The notes beneath the pieces are model-generated. The model did not search any database and was not told where the DNA came from. It saw only the letters and a list, made by a program, of their open reading frames with translations. A DNA stretch of 64,000 nt from Streptomyces sp. NBC_00442 (GTDB lineage: Bacteria > Actinomycetota > Actinomycetes > Streptomycetales > Streptomycetaceae), in NCBI RefSeq assembly GCF_036014195.1, contig NZ_CP107918.1, positions 558,001-622,000 of the forward strand, in the 5' to 3' direction. Positions 26,895 through 35,086 of this stretch are shown piece after piece. Every line of letters begins with the position of its first letter. The first letter of the stretch is position 1. The translations under genes and the position numbers were made by a program.

Positions 26895-26906
26895 TAGAAT
26901 TCCGGT
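26895..26906 (+). promoter_or_regulatory. Leaderless promoter -10 of the UvrA-like gene
   Basis: TAGAAT is followed by six bases and then ATG. This is the spacing expected when transcription begins at the start codon itself. No Shine-Dalgarno sequence precedes the ATG, in agreement. The -35 is not clear. Confidence 0.6.
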
Positions 26907-29261
26907 ATGCACAACCCCTCCACCCCCTCCATCGCCTCCGACCCGTTCGTCCGTGTCCGTGGCGCCCGCGAGCACAATCTGCGGGGGGTGGATGTCGACA
27001 TTCCGCGTGACTGCCTCGCGGTGTTCACCGGCGTCTCCGGGTCGGGGAAGTCCTCGCTCGCGTTCGGCACGATCTACGCCGAGGCCCAGCGGCGTTACTT
27101 CGAGTCGGTCGCGCCCTACGCACGCCGGCTGATCCATCAGGTGGGCGCGCCGAAGGTCGGCGAGATCTCCGGGCTGCCACCCGCCGTCTCCCTCGAACAG
27201 CGCCGCTCGGCGCCCTCGTCCCGTTCATCGGTCGGCACGGTGACCACGCTCTCCAACTCGCTGCGGATGCTCTTCTCCCGGGCCGGCCGCTATCCGGCGG
27301 GCGCCGAGCGCCTCGACTCGGACGCGTTCTCGCCCAACACGGCCGTCGGCGCCTGCCCCGGGTGCCAGGGGCTCGGCCGTGTCCACCGCACCAGTGAGGA
27401 GCTGCTCGTCCCCGATCCCTCGCTCTCGATCCGCGAGGGCGCCATCGCCGCGTGGCCGGGCGCCTGGCAGGGCAAGAACCTGCGCGATGTGCTCGACACC
27501 CTCGGGTACGACGTGGACCGGCCCTGGGGGGAGCTCGACCCGAAGGACCGGGACTGGATCCTTTTCACCGACGAGCAACCGGTGGTCACGGTGCACCCGG
27601 TGCGGGACGCCGGCCGCATCCAACGGCCCTACCAGGGCACGTACTTCAGCGCACGGCGCTATGTGATGAAGACGTTCGCGGAGAGCAGGAGCCAGACGCT
27701 GCGGGCGAAGGCCGAGCGTTTTCTGACCGCGACCGACTGCCCGGTCTGCGGCGGCACCCGGCTGCGTCCCGAGGCGCTCGCCGTCACGTTCGCGGGCCGT
27801 ACCATCGCCGACCTGGTGGCGCTTCCACTGACCGCGCTGGCCCGGTTGCTGCGCGACACCGACGGCGGTCCGACCGCCGCCGCCGTCACCGGCGACCTCC
27901 TGTCCCGCATCGCCCCGGTCGTCGAGCTGGGCCTCGGCTATCTCAGCCTGGACCGCACCGCACCCACGCTCTCGGCGGGCGAGCTGCAGCGCCTGCGGCT
28001 CGCCACCCAGCTGCGCTCGGGGCTCTTCGGCGTCGTGTACGTCCTGGACGAGCCCTCGGCGGGGCTGCATCCGGCCGACACCGAGGCGCTGCTCACGGTG
28101 CTCGACCGGCTGAAGGCCGCGGGCAATTCGGTGTTCGTGGTCGAGCACCACCTGGATGTGATGCGGAACGCGGACTGGCTGGTCGACGTGGGCCCGCTGG
28201 CCGGCGAGCACGGCGGCCGTGTCCTGCACAGCGGGCCGCCGACCGGGCTGGCCCACGTCGAGGAGTCGGCGACCCGGCGCTACCTCTTCGACCGCGCCCC
28301 GGCGCCGCGCCGCACCGTGCGCGAGCCGCGCGGCTGGCTGGAGCTGACCGGCGTGACCCGGCACAATCTGCGCGGTGTCGACGCGGTGTTCCCGCTGGGG
28401 GTGTTCACCGCGGTGACCGGCGTCTCGGGCTCGGGGAAGTCCACGCTCGTCGACGAGCTGGACGATCAACTGCCGGGCGTCGGACGGCTGGTGAGGGTGG
28501 ATCAGAAACCCATCGGCCGGACACCGCGTTCCAACCTCGCCACGTACACCGGCCTCTTCGACGTCGTGCGCAAGCTCTTCGCCGGGACCGACGAGGCGAA
28601 GGCGCGCGGCTACAAGGCGGGCCGGTTCTCCTTCAACGTGGCGGGCGGCCGGTGCGAGACCTGCCAGGGCGAGGGATTCGTTTCGGTGGAGCTGCTGTTC
28701 CTGCCGAGTACGTACGCGCCCTGCCCGGACTGTCATGGCGCGCGCTACAACGCCGAGACGCTCGAGGTCACCCATCGGGGGCGCACCATCGCCGAGGTGC
28801 TCGACCTGACGGTGGAGGCCGCGGCCGAGGTCTTCGCCGGCACCCCCGCCGCGGCGCGCAGCCTCGCGACGCTGCTCGATGTCGGGCTGGGCTATCTGCG
28901 GCTCGGCCAGCCCGCCACGGAGCTGTCCGGTGGGGAGGCCCAACGCATCAAGCTGGCAACGGAGTTGCAGCGCACGCATCGCGATCACACCCTGTACGTG
29001 CTGGACGAACCGACGACGGGTCTGCACCCGGCCGACGTCGAGATCCTGCTGCGCCAGCTGCACGGTCTGGTGGACGCCGGCCACTCGGTGATCGTCGTGG
29101 AGCACGACATGACCGTGGTGGCGGGCGCCGACTGGATGCTCGACCTGGGCCCGGCCGGCGGCGACGAGGGCGGCCGTGTGGTGGCCGCCGGCCCCCCGTC
29201 CGAGGTGGCCGACGCGGGCGCCGGGCGCACGGCGCCCTATCTGGCCAAGGTGCTGGCCTGA
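26907..29261 (+). CDS. Short UvrA-like ATPase (UvrA2/DrrC type)
   Basis: A 784-residue protein with two ABC ATPase units. Walker A motifs are TGVSGSGKSSLAF (about residue 45) and TGVSGSGKSTLVDEL (about 505). Zinc-type Cys pairs are CPGCQG, CPVCGG, CETCQGEG and CPDCHG; the signature and Walker B pairs are LSAGELQRL with LDEPSAGLH and LSGGEAQRIK with LDEPTTGLH. Standard UvrA is about 950 residues; the missing part includes the UvrB-binding region, as in UvrA2 or drug-resistance DrrC-like proteins. It probably binds DNA or drug-modified DNA without normal excision repair. Confidence 0.9.
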   Translation: MHNPSTPSIASDPFVRVRGAREHNLRGVDVDIPRDCLAVFTGVSGSGKSSLAFGTIYAEAQRRYFESVAPYARRLIHQVGAPKVGEISGLPPAVSLEQRRSAPSSRSSVGTVTTLSNSLRMLFSRAGRYPAGAERLDSDAFSPNTAVGACPGCQGLGRVHRTSEELLVPDPSLSIREGAIAAWPGAWQGKNLRDVLDTLGYDVDRPWGELDPKDRDWILFTDEQPVVTVHPVRDAGRIQRPYQGTYFSARRYVMKTFAESRSQTLRAKAERFLTATDCPVCGGTRLRPEALAVTFAGRTIADLVALPLTALARLLRDTDGGPTAAAVTGDLLSRIAPVVELGLGYLSLDRTAPTLSAGELQRLRLATQLRSGLFGVVYVLDEPSAGLHPADTEALLTVLDRLKAAGNSVFVVEHHLDVMRNADWLVDVGPLAGEHGGRVLHSGPPTGLAHVEESATRRYLFDRAPAPRRTVREPRGWLELTGVTRHNLRGVDAVFPLGVFTAVTGVSGSGKSTLVDELDDQLPGVGRLVRVDQKPIGRTPRSNLATYTGLFDVVRKLFAGTDEAKARGYKAGRFSFNVAGGRCETCQGEGFVSVELLFLPSTYAPCPDCHGARYNAETLEVTHRGRTIAEVLDLTVEAAAEVFAGTPAAARSLATLLDVGLGYLRLGQPATELSGGEAQRIKLATELQRTHRDHTLYVLDEPTTGLHPADVEILLRQLHGLVDAGHSVIVVEHDMTVVAGADWMLDLGPAGGDEGGRVVAAGPPSEVADAGAGRTAPYLAKVLA

Positions 29262-29389
29262 CGCGGCTCGCCGAAGACGCGGGGCGGACGGTCGACTGGG
29301 CCTGGCGCGACGGGCGTTGAGCGACCTTGCCGCCCCCGGCCGCTCGGGTAATATCGGCGGCTCCAGCGGGCCGCGCGTGGAGGGCGGGA

Positions 29390-31096
29390 ATGGTCGCGAG
29401 GTATCTCGTCTCGCCGCAGGGTGGTCGTCGTGCGTACCCCGACATCACCTCCGCTCTGGCTGCCGCGGCCCGACGGGGCCGGGCGGCGCTGATCGAGATC
29501 GCACCGGGCCGCTACGAGGAGGCGCTGACCGTTCAGGGCGAGGTCCAGTTGGCCGCGCTCGGCGACCCGGGCTCGGTGGTGGTGAGCCGGCCGCACGGCG
29601 CCGTCCTCGACGCCTCCGGGTCGGTTCGTGTGCACGGCCTCGTGCTGGTGGGCCGCGAGGCCGACGTCGTCGGTTGCCGCGCGGGATCACTCACGGTGGA
29701 GCACGCGGAGATCCGGGCGCACAGCGGCGTCGGTGTGCACGCGCGGGCGAACACCTCCGTGACGCTCCGGGACAGCGTGATCGTGCATGGCCGGGCCCTC
29801 TTCAGCGGGGCGGTCGGGCTCGTCGAACGGTGCCGGTTCGTCGACGCCATCGACAACGCGGTCGCCGTGATCAAGGGCGCCCACGTCTCGGTCCACCACA
29901 GCTGGATCGGGGGCAGTGCGATCCACGGCGTGCGGGTCAGCGGTGCGCGTGCCCAGGTCACCGGGTGCGAACTGACCGGCACCGGCAAGGCCGCCGTCAT
30001 GGCGGACGCACAGGCGGACCTCACCGTGGCCGGCTGCTCAATCACCGCCGTGCACGCGGAGGGAATCGCGTTCATCGAGCAGTCGAAGGGTTCGGTCGAC
30101 GGCACGCGCGTCACCGATGCGCAGCACGGCGTCGCGGTGGTGAGCGGCGCCGATCCGGTGGTGCGCGACTGCGTGTTCACCGAGTGCCGCGACACCGGCA
30201 TCAATGTCCACGCCTCGGGCCGTGGCCGGTTCGAGGACTGCGAAGTTCGCGACGCGGGCAACATCGCGGTGTTCGCGACGAAGGGCGGCGCTCCCGAGGT
30301 TCATGGCTGCCGCATCGCGCGAGGCAACGTCGGCGTGGCCGTCACCGACGGCGCCAGAGGCCGCTTCTCCCGGGTGGAGATCGAGGATCTGACGAGCGTC
30401 GCGCTGCGGGTGCACGACGGGGCCAAGGGCGTGTTCGAGCACGTCCGTGTCGAACGCTGTCCGTCGCACGTGGAGGCCCGGGGCGACGGCGGGACCACGG
30501 CGAGCATCGCCGACGCGGTGTTCCGTGATTTCGACATGTCCGCCGTGGAGGTCATCGGCCAGTCCCGGGTCACGTTGAAGGGCGTCTCGGCGGAGCGCGG
30601 AACGCTGGGCTTCGGCGTCGGCGAGGAGGCGCAGCTGTTCGTGGACGACTGCGCCGTCACAGCGGTGAGTTCGTGCGGGGCGCTCGCGTTGGGCAAGGGC
30701 AGGCTCACCGCCCGGAACCTCACGGTGACCGGCTCGGAGGCCTTCGGTCTGTGCGGAACGGACTCCGCCCGCTTGGACGTCGTGAACAGCGAGTTCGCCG
30801 ACTGCGCGACGGCGGGTGCGAGCTTCCAGGACACGTGCGGGGGACGGATGGTGGACTGTTCCGTGAGCGGAACGCGGGGTGTGGCCGTCCAGGACAACGG
30901 CCGTGTCGACCTGGTCTCCCTCCGTACGTCCTTGCCGGTCGTCAAGCAGCTCGCGAAGCCGGCCGAGCGCCCGGCGATGATCGTCAACCACTACGAAGGC
31001 CCGGTGTTCAACGCCGAGGTCCACGGCGCTCAGCTGGCGTGGAACAACAACAGCGTCATCCAGGAGCAGACCAGCGAGGACGGTTCCAGCACATGA
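29390..31096 (+). CDS. Right-handed parallel beta-helix repeat protein with C-terminal Asn/Gln-rich motif
   Basis: A 568-residue protein without signal peptide. After a short N-terminal part (YLVSPQGGRRAYPDITSALA, common in actinomycete beta-helix proteins) come roughly twenty 22-23-residue rungs with Cys/Gly/Val patterns, such as VSVHHSWIGGSAIHGVRVSG. This is a pectate-lyase-like solenoid but with no recognisable catalytic site. The last 35 residues differ: residues 534-560 carry HYEGPVFNA, GAQLAWNNN and VIQEQ. The same motif opens the next gene, which starts within the stop codon (ATGA), so the two products are made together. GGAGG precedes the ATG by six bases. The related family often carries an AAA domain; this one does not. 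Confidence 0.88.
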   Translation: MVARYLVSPQGGRRAYPDITSALAAAARRGRAALIEIAPGRYEEALTVQGEVQLAALGDPGSVVVSRPHGAVLDASGSVRVHGLVLVGREADVVGCRAGSLTVEHAEIRAHSGVGVHARANTSVTLRDSVIVHGRALFSGAVGLVERCRFVDAIDNAVAVIKGAHVSVHHSWIGGSAIHGVRVSGARAQVTGCELTGTGKAAVMADAQADLTVAGCSITAVHAEGIAFIEQSKGSVDGTRVTDAQHGVAVVSGADPVVRDCVFTECRDTGINVHASGRGRFEDCEVRDAGNIAVFATKGGAPEVHGCRIARGNVGVAVTDGARGRFSRVEIEDLTSVALRVHDGAKGVFEHVRVERCPSHVEARGDGGTTASIADAVFRDFDMSAVEVIGQSRVTLKGVSAERGTLGFGVGEEAQLFVDDCAVTAVSSCGALALGKGRLTARNLTVTGSEAFGLCGTDSARLDVVNSEFADCATAGASFQDTCGGRMVDCSVSGTRGVAVQDNGRVDLVSLRTSLPVVKQLAKPAERPAMIVNHYEGPVFNAEVHGAQLAWNNNSVIQEQTSEDGSST

Positions 31097-31197
31097 ACGA
31101 GCCACGGAGCGGCGACCACTACGAGGGGCCGGTGTTCAACGCCGCGGTCTCCGGCGCCCAGATCGCCTGGAACAACAACACGGTCACCCAGAACCAG
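30989..31197 (+). repeat. Duplicated 27-codon motif shared by two overlapping genes
   Basis: The two 81-base copies lie at 30989-31069 (C-terminus of the beta-helix protein) and 31117-31197 (N-terminus of the next protein). Of 27 residues 21 are identical: HYEGPVFNA-x-V-x-GAQ, then x-AWNNN-x-V-x-Q-x-Q. Most of the six differences are conservative. The reading frames are different genes separated by a stop and an ATGA start, so the motif is maintained on two polypeptides. The composition (Asn, Gln, Gly, aromatic) resembles prion-like signalling motifs. Confidence 0.85.
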
Positions 31198-31500
31198 AGC
31201 AACACCAGTGCCGTGACCCCGGGTTTCGAGGAGCTCGCCGAGCTGGTCACCGGCCTGCTGCGGCAGCTGCCCCGGGCGGGGCTCGCCGATCAGGACCGCG
31301 AGGACGCCGATGCGGCGGCCAGGGAAGTCCTCGCGACGATCACCCGGCCGGAGCCGCCGGAGCCGGGCAGGCTCCGCCGCGCGATCGCCACGCTCCGGGG
31401 AGCACTGGCTCCGGTCGCGACCGGGGTGGTGGCCGGCACGGCGGTGGGGGCACAGGAGTGGGCGCGGACGGCGATCGAGGGCTTGACCGGCATCGTCTGA
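31093..31500 (+). CDS. Small protein with N-terminal shared motif and C-terminal hydrophobic segment
   Basis: A 135-residue protein of no family I recognise. Residues 9-35 repeat the Asn/Gln-rich motif found at the C-terminus of the upstream beta-helix protein. Residues about 45-85 are predicted to be helical and acidic (FEELAELVTGLLRQLPRAG and the following DREDADAAARE). Residues 95-135 hold a Gly/Ala/Val-rich amphipathic or membrane-prone stretch (ALAPVATGVVAGTAVGAQEW). The ATG overlaps the upstream stop codon. The order motif, helix, hydrophobic tail is compatible with a membrane-acting effector or a scaffold; neither is shown. Confidence 0.75.
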   Translation: MNEPRSGDHYEGPVFNAAVSGAQIAWNNNTVTQNQSNTSAVTPGFEELAELVTGLLRQLPRAGLADQDREDADAAAREVLATITRPEPPEPGRLRRAIATLRGALAPVATGVVAGTAVGAQEWARTAIEGLTGIV

Positions 31501-31662
31501 TCAGCGTCCTTCACCGAGGTGGCGGTACGTGCGCCGCGTCGGCGAGCGCATCCGGCGCGGGGGCCGCCGGGGCTCCGGCCGGGCGGCCACCTGCCGGGCC
31601 GAGGAGTCGACTCCCTTATGGCACACGTCAGTTGGCGTCACGGCAAAGCGCGCGGAATTAAT

Positions 31663-31703
31663 TGGCCTAGACCCTTGACCGGTTGCTGGTCCAGACCAAT
31701 CAT
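31663..31703 (+). promoter_or_regulatory. Chitinase promoter with two DasR-type operators
   Basis: TGGCCTAGACCC (31663-31674) and TGGTCCAGACCA (31687-31698) each match ten of twelve bases of the DasR core TGGTCTAGACCA and are 24 bases apart. TGGTCCAGACC is also the classic direct repeat of Streptomyces chitinase promoters. A -35 TTGACC (31675-31680) lies between the sites and a -10-like AATCAT (31698-31703) follows after 17 bases, so the second site fills the spacer. The expected effect is repression by DasR, relieved by GlcN-6-phosphate-type inducers. Confidence 0.75.
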
Positions 31704-31745
31704 GGGGCGTCCGCACCCTTCTCTCACCCCCGTCGGAGAGCCCCG

Positions 31746-33494
31746 ATGAGACGCCCGAGATCCGTCCGCGCCCTGCTCGCCACGCTCAGCACCGTCGCCG
31801 CGTCCGCCGGCCTGGTCATCGGGGCGGGCGGCGCGGCGCACGCCGCGACCCCGCTGCCCGCCCACATCTTCGCGCCGTACTTCGAGGCGTACGCGTCCGA
31901 CAGCCCCGCCGATCTGGCGCAGAAGTCCGGCGCCAAGTACCTGACCATGGCGTTCGTGCAGGCCGAGGCCAAGGGGTCCTGCACCCCGTACTGGAACGGC
32001 TCCACCGATCAGCCGATCTCGTCGTCCGTGTTCGGCGCGGACATCACCACGATCCGCTCGCGCGGCGGCGACGTCATCCCGTCCTTCGGCGGGTACGCGG
32101 CCGACAACGGCGGCACCGAGATCGCCGACAGCTGCACCAATGTGGACTCGATAGCCGCCGCGTACGAGAAGGTCATCACCACCTACGACCTCTCGCGCCT
32201 CGACATGGACATCGAGGACAACTCGCTGACCAACAAGGCCGGCGTCGACCGCCGCAACCAGGCGATCAAGAAGGTGCAGGACTGGGCCGCCGCCAACGGG
32301 CGCTCCGTGCAGTTCTCGTACACCCTGCCCACCACCACGGGCGGTCTCGCGGACAGCGGGCTCGCGGTGCTCAAGAGCGCGGTCAAGTACGGCGCGAAGG
32401 TCGACGTCGTCAACATCATGACGTTCGACTACTACGACGGCGCCACGCACAACATGGCGAACGACACCCAGACCGCGGCCACCGGGCTCTACAACCAGCT
32501 GGCCTCGCTCTACCCGGGCACCTCCTCCGCCCAGCTGTGGGGCAAGATCGGTGTCACCGAGATGCCCGGCATCGACGACTACGGCCCGGCCGAGACGTTC
32601 ACCACCGCGGACGCGACCGCCGTCTACAACTGGGCCGTCGCCAAGGGCATCAACACCCTCTCGTTCTGGGCCCTCCAGCGCGACAACGGCGGCTGCCCGG
32701 GTACCGGCGGGTCGGACACCTGCTCCGGAATCGCGCAGGACACCTGGTACTTCAGCCACACCTTCGAGCCCTTCACCGGAGGCGGCGGGCCCGTCCAGGA
32801 CGACTTCTCGGTGGGTGTCACACCCGGCTCGGCCTCGGTCGCACCCGGCGGCTCCACCACCGCGACGGTCAGCACGGCGGTGACCTCCGGCAACGCCAAG
32901 TCCGTCGCCCTGACCGCCACCGGCGCCCCCGCGGGCGTGACGGCGACGCTCAGCCCGAGCTCCGTCACCGCGGGCGCATCGGCCCAGCTCACGGTCGCCG
33001 CGTCGGCCTCGGCGACGCCCGGAACGTACCCGATCACCGTGACGGGCACCGCCGGCACGCTCACCCACTCGACCACCTTCACGCTCACCGTGTCGGGCCC
33101 CGGCGGGAACACCGGCGCGCTGGTCAACGGTGGCTTCGAGAGCGGCTCCCTCACCCCGTGGACCTGTGACAGCGGCGCAGCCGTAGTCAGCAGCCCGCTG
33201 CACGGCGGCTCGTACGCCCTGAAGACCGCGCCCGGATCCGCGACGACCGGCGAGTGCGCGCAGACGCTCACGCTCTCCCCCAACACCGCCTACACGCTGA
33301 GCGGTTGGGTGCAGGGCAGCTACGCCTACCTCGGGGTGCGCGGCGGCGCCACCGGCAGCGCCTGGACCAGCTCCACCGGCTGGACCAAGCTCTCCGTGCC
33401 GTTCACGACGGGCGCCTCCGGCACCGTGACCGTCTACCTGCACGGCTGGTACGGCCAGGGCGCCGTGTACGGCGACGACCTCTCGGTCGGCTAG
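31746..33494 (+). CDS. Secreted GH18 chitinase with Ig-like and carbohydrate-binding modules
   Basis: A 582-residue extracellular enzyme. The signal peptide covers about residues 1-33 (cleavage after AHA). A GH18 barrel follows (about 36-345) with the catalytic core LDMDIED, Glu157 being the proton donor; the first Asp of the common DGxDxDWE form is replaced, as in several actinomycete members. A Ser/Thr/Gly-rich NEW3/Ig-like module spans about 355-450 and a CBM4/9-type galactose-binding-fold module, starting LVNGGFESGSLTPWTC, spans about 458-582. It should hydrolyse chitin outside the cell. The tandem DasR-type sites upstream show chitin-dependent control. Confidence 0.93.
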   Translation: MRRPRSVRALLATLSTVAASAGLVIGAGGAAHAATPLPAHIFAPYFEAYASDSPADLAQKSGAKYLTMAFVQAEAKGSCTPYWNGSTDQPISSSVFGADITTIRSRGGDVIPSFGGYAADNGGTEIADSCTNVDSIAAAYEKVITTYDLSRLDMDIEDNSLTNKAGVDRRNQAIKKVQDWAAANGRSVQFSYTLPTTTGGLADSGLAVLKSAVKYGAKVDVVNIMTFDYYDGATHNMANDTQTAATGLYNQLASLYPGTSSAQLWGKIGVTEMPGIDDYGPAETFTTADATAVYNWAVAKGINTLSFWALQRDNGGCPGTGGSDTCSGIAQDTWYFSHTFEPFTGGGGPVQDDFSVGVTPGSASVAPGGSTTATVSTAVTSGNAKSVALTATGAPAGVTATLSPSSVTAGASAQLTVAASASATPGTYPITVTGTAGTLTHSTTFTLTVSGPGGNTGALVNGGFESGSLTPWTCDSGAAVVSSPLHGGSYALKTAPGSATTGECAQTLTLSPNTAYTLSGWVQGSYAYLGVRGGATGSAWTSSTGWTKLSVPFTTGASGTVTVYLHGWYGQGAVYGDDLSVG

Positions 33495-33512
33495 GTCGAC
33501 CAGGTCGGCCCG

Positions 33513-33539
33513 CTAACGCAGGGTCCGTGCGCACGTTAG
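33513..33539. promoter_or_regulatory. Inverted repeat CTAACG-N15-CGTTAG
   Basis: This six-base dyad with a 15-base centre lies 18 bases after the chitinase stop and about 120 bases before the DUF4157 gene. It may be an operator or part of a terminator. The arms are less GC-rich than the surroundings, which favours a protein-binding site. No regulator is adjacent. Confidence 0.35.
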
Positions 33540-33656
33540 GGAAGCGTTGGCGCCGGCTGGGACGGTCGTGCACTGCCCGGAGCCGTCGGCCGTACACGCC
33601 GTGTCGCCGCGCTTCCCCGACACAGCACCGCGAGCCACCACTCGCGAGAGGACCCG

Positions 33657-35027
33657 ATGCACGCCAACGAACAAGCCCGCACCCCCGGAGCCAAGAAACC
33701 CCAGCGTTCCGGGGCTTTCGCGCCGGGCCGCCCCACACCGGTCGGACTCCTCGCCCTGCAGGGCGCCGCGGGCAATGCCGCGGTCGTCCAGATGCTCCGG
33801 GCGGGCGGGCATCCCTGGGCGCAGGAGCAGCATCAGCACAACGCGGGCTGCGGTCGCCGGCAGACCGAGCGGGCGGCGCAGCCTTCGGTGCAGCGCTCAG
33901 CGGTCCACGACGTCCTCCGCGGCGGCGGACGGCCCCTGGACGACGCGACCCGCGCCGACATGGAGGCCCGTCTCGGCGCCGACTTCTCCGACGTCCGCAT
34001 CCACAACGACAGCGCCGCCAGAGCCTCCGCCGCCGAAGTCGGCGCCCGCGCGTACACCTCCGGCAGCCATGTGGTCATAGGTGAGGGCGGGGCGGACGGT
34101 CACACCCTCGCCCACGAGCTCACCCATGTCATCCAGCAGCGCCGAGGGCCCGTCGCCGGCACCGACAACGGCACCGGGCTCAGGGTCTCCGACCCGTCCG
34201 ACCGGTTCGAACGGGAAGCCGAGGCCACCGCCGGCCGCGTCATGGCGTCCGCGCCGGCCGGCCTGCGGACGGACGCCGTCCCCGCGGCGGACGGGACGGC
34301 GACGGAGCACTCGTCCGACACCGGCACACCGGTGCAACGTGTTGCCGGTGGACCGCTCATGCAGGGATACAGCCGGCCCAACATCAGTGCCGCAGCGACG
34401 AACGAGATGCTGGAGTACCAGGGAGCCGGCCCGAACGCGCCGGGATCTCCCCGCGCACAGAGCAGACTTGCCGCCCTCCAGAATCCCAATCCGTTCGACA
34501 CCGATCTGGCGAACAACTGGGCCGCCAACAATCGCATCGGAAGGGACTCCAACGGGGACAAGATGTCCCGCAACCACAGACTGTCGGATCACTACGTGGG
34601 CCACATCGTGGAGTCGATCAGCAACAGCTACCAACAGCTCGGTGCCCAGGGCCTGCCGATACCGCAGGCCGCGAGAACCGCGGTGTACGGATTCGTGACG
34701 GCCTGCGTCCCGTCGCACAACATCCAGACGGTCTTCGCCGGGCTGGAGCAGATGGCCCCGAATCCGAACGGCGGCGCCTTCCGCAGCGTGGTGTCGGACC
34801 TCTCGAACAACGGACGGAACCTGCGGGCCGGCAACAGCAGCCTCAACAGCGGAATCGGGGCGAACTTCGACCCCAGTCTCTTCGCCAGCGGCGGCGGGAC
34901 GCCCATCACGGCCGGCATCGAGCAGGCCGTCATGGACCTCGCCAGCGCCGGTGTGATTCCCGTGCACATCGCCACCGAGGCGCTCACGCCGCTGCGGCCG
35001 GACTGGACGTCGTCCGCCCTTCGCTAG
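33657..35027 (+). CDS. DUF4157 protein, possible contractile-injection-system-associated effector
   Basis: A 456-residue protein without signal peptide. The N-terminal region has LLALQGAAGNAAVVQMLR, a motif common to DUF4157 proteins. The DUF4157 domain (about residues 80-200) ends in the zinc-protease motif HELTH (153-157) with a later acidic segment DRFEREAEATA that could give the third ligand. After a linker, residues about 235-456 form a domain I do not recognise (SRNHRLSDHYVGHIVESI and an Asn/Ser/Gly-rich section). DUF4157 proteins are strongly linked to extracellular contractile injection systems as cargo or toxin carriers. No sheath, tube or baseplate gene is in the window. GAGAGGA precedes the ATG. 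Confidence 0.85.
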   Translation: MHANEQARTPGAKKPQRSGAFAPGRPTPVGLLALQGAAGNAAVVQMLRAGGHPWAQEQHQHNAGCGRRQTERAAQPSVQRSAVHDVLRGGGRPLDDATRADMEARLGADFSDVRIHNDSAARASAAEVGARAYTSGSHVVIGEGGADGHTLAHELTHVIQQRRGPVAGTDNGTGLRVSDPSDRFEREAEATAGRVMASAPAGLRTDAVPAADGTATEHSSDTGTPVQRVAGGPLMQGYSRPNISAAATNEMLEYQGAGPNAPGSPRAQSRLAALQNPNPFDTDLANNWAANNRIGRDSNGDKMSRNHRLSDHYVGHIVESISNSYQQLGAQGLPIPQAARTAVYGFVTACVPSHNIQTVFAGLEQMAPNPNGGAFRSVVSDLSNNGRNLRAGNSSLNSGIGANFDPSLFASGGGTPITAGIEQAVMDLASAGVIPVHIATEALTPLRPDWTSSALR

Positions 35028-35086
35028 CGGACGGGCCGCCGCCGGTCAGGGGCCCGGCGGCTCCCTGCGGTCGCGGGGCGGACCGC

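Noticed and set aside
26907..29261. Canonical excision-repair UvrA
   Set aside because: The protein is about 170 residues shorter than UvrA and lacks the UvrB-binding section, so it is called UvrA-like only.
34198..34216. tRNA T-loop-like GGTTCGAAC
   Set aside because: It lies inside the DUF4157 coding sequence and no cloverleaf can be drawn around it.
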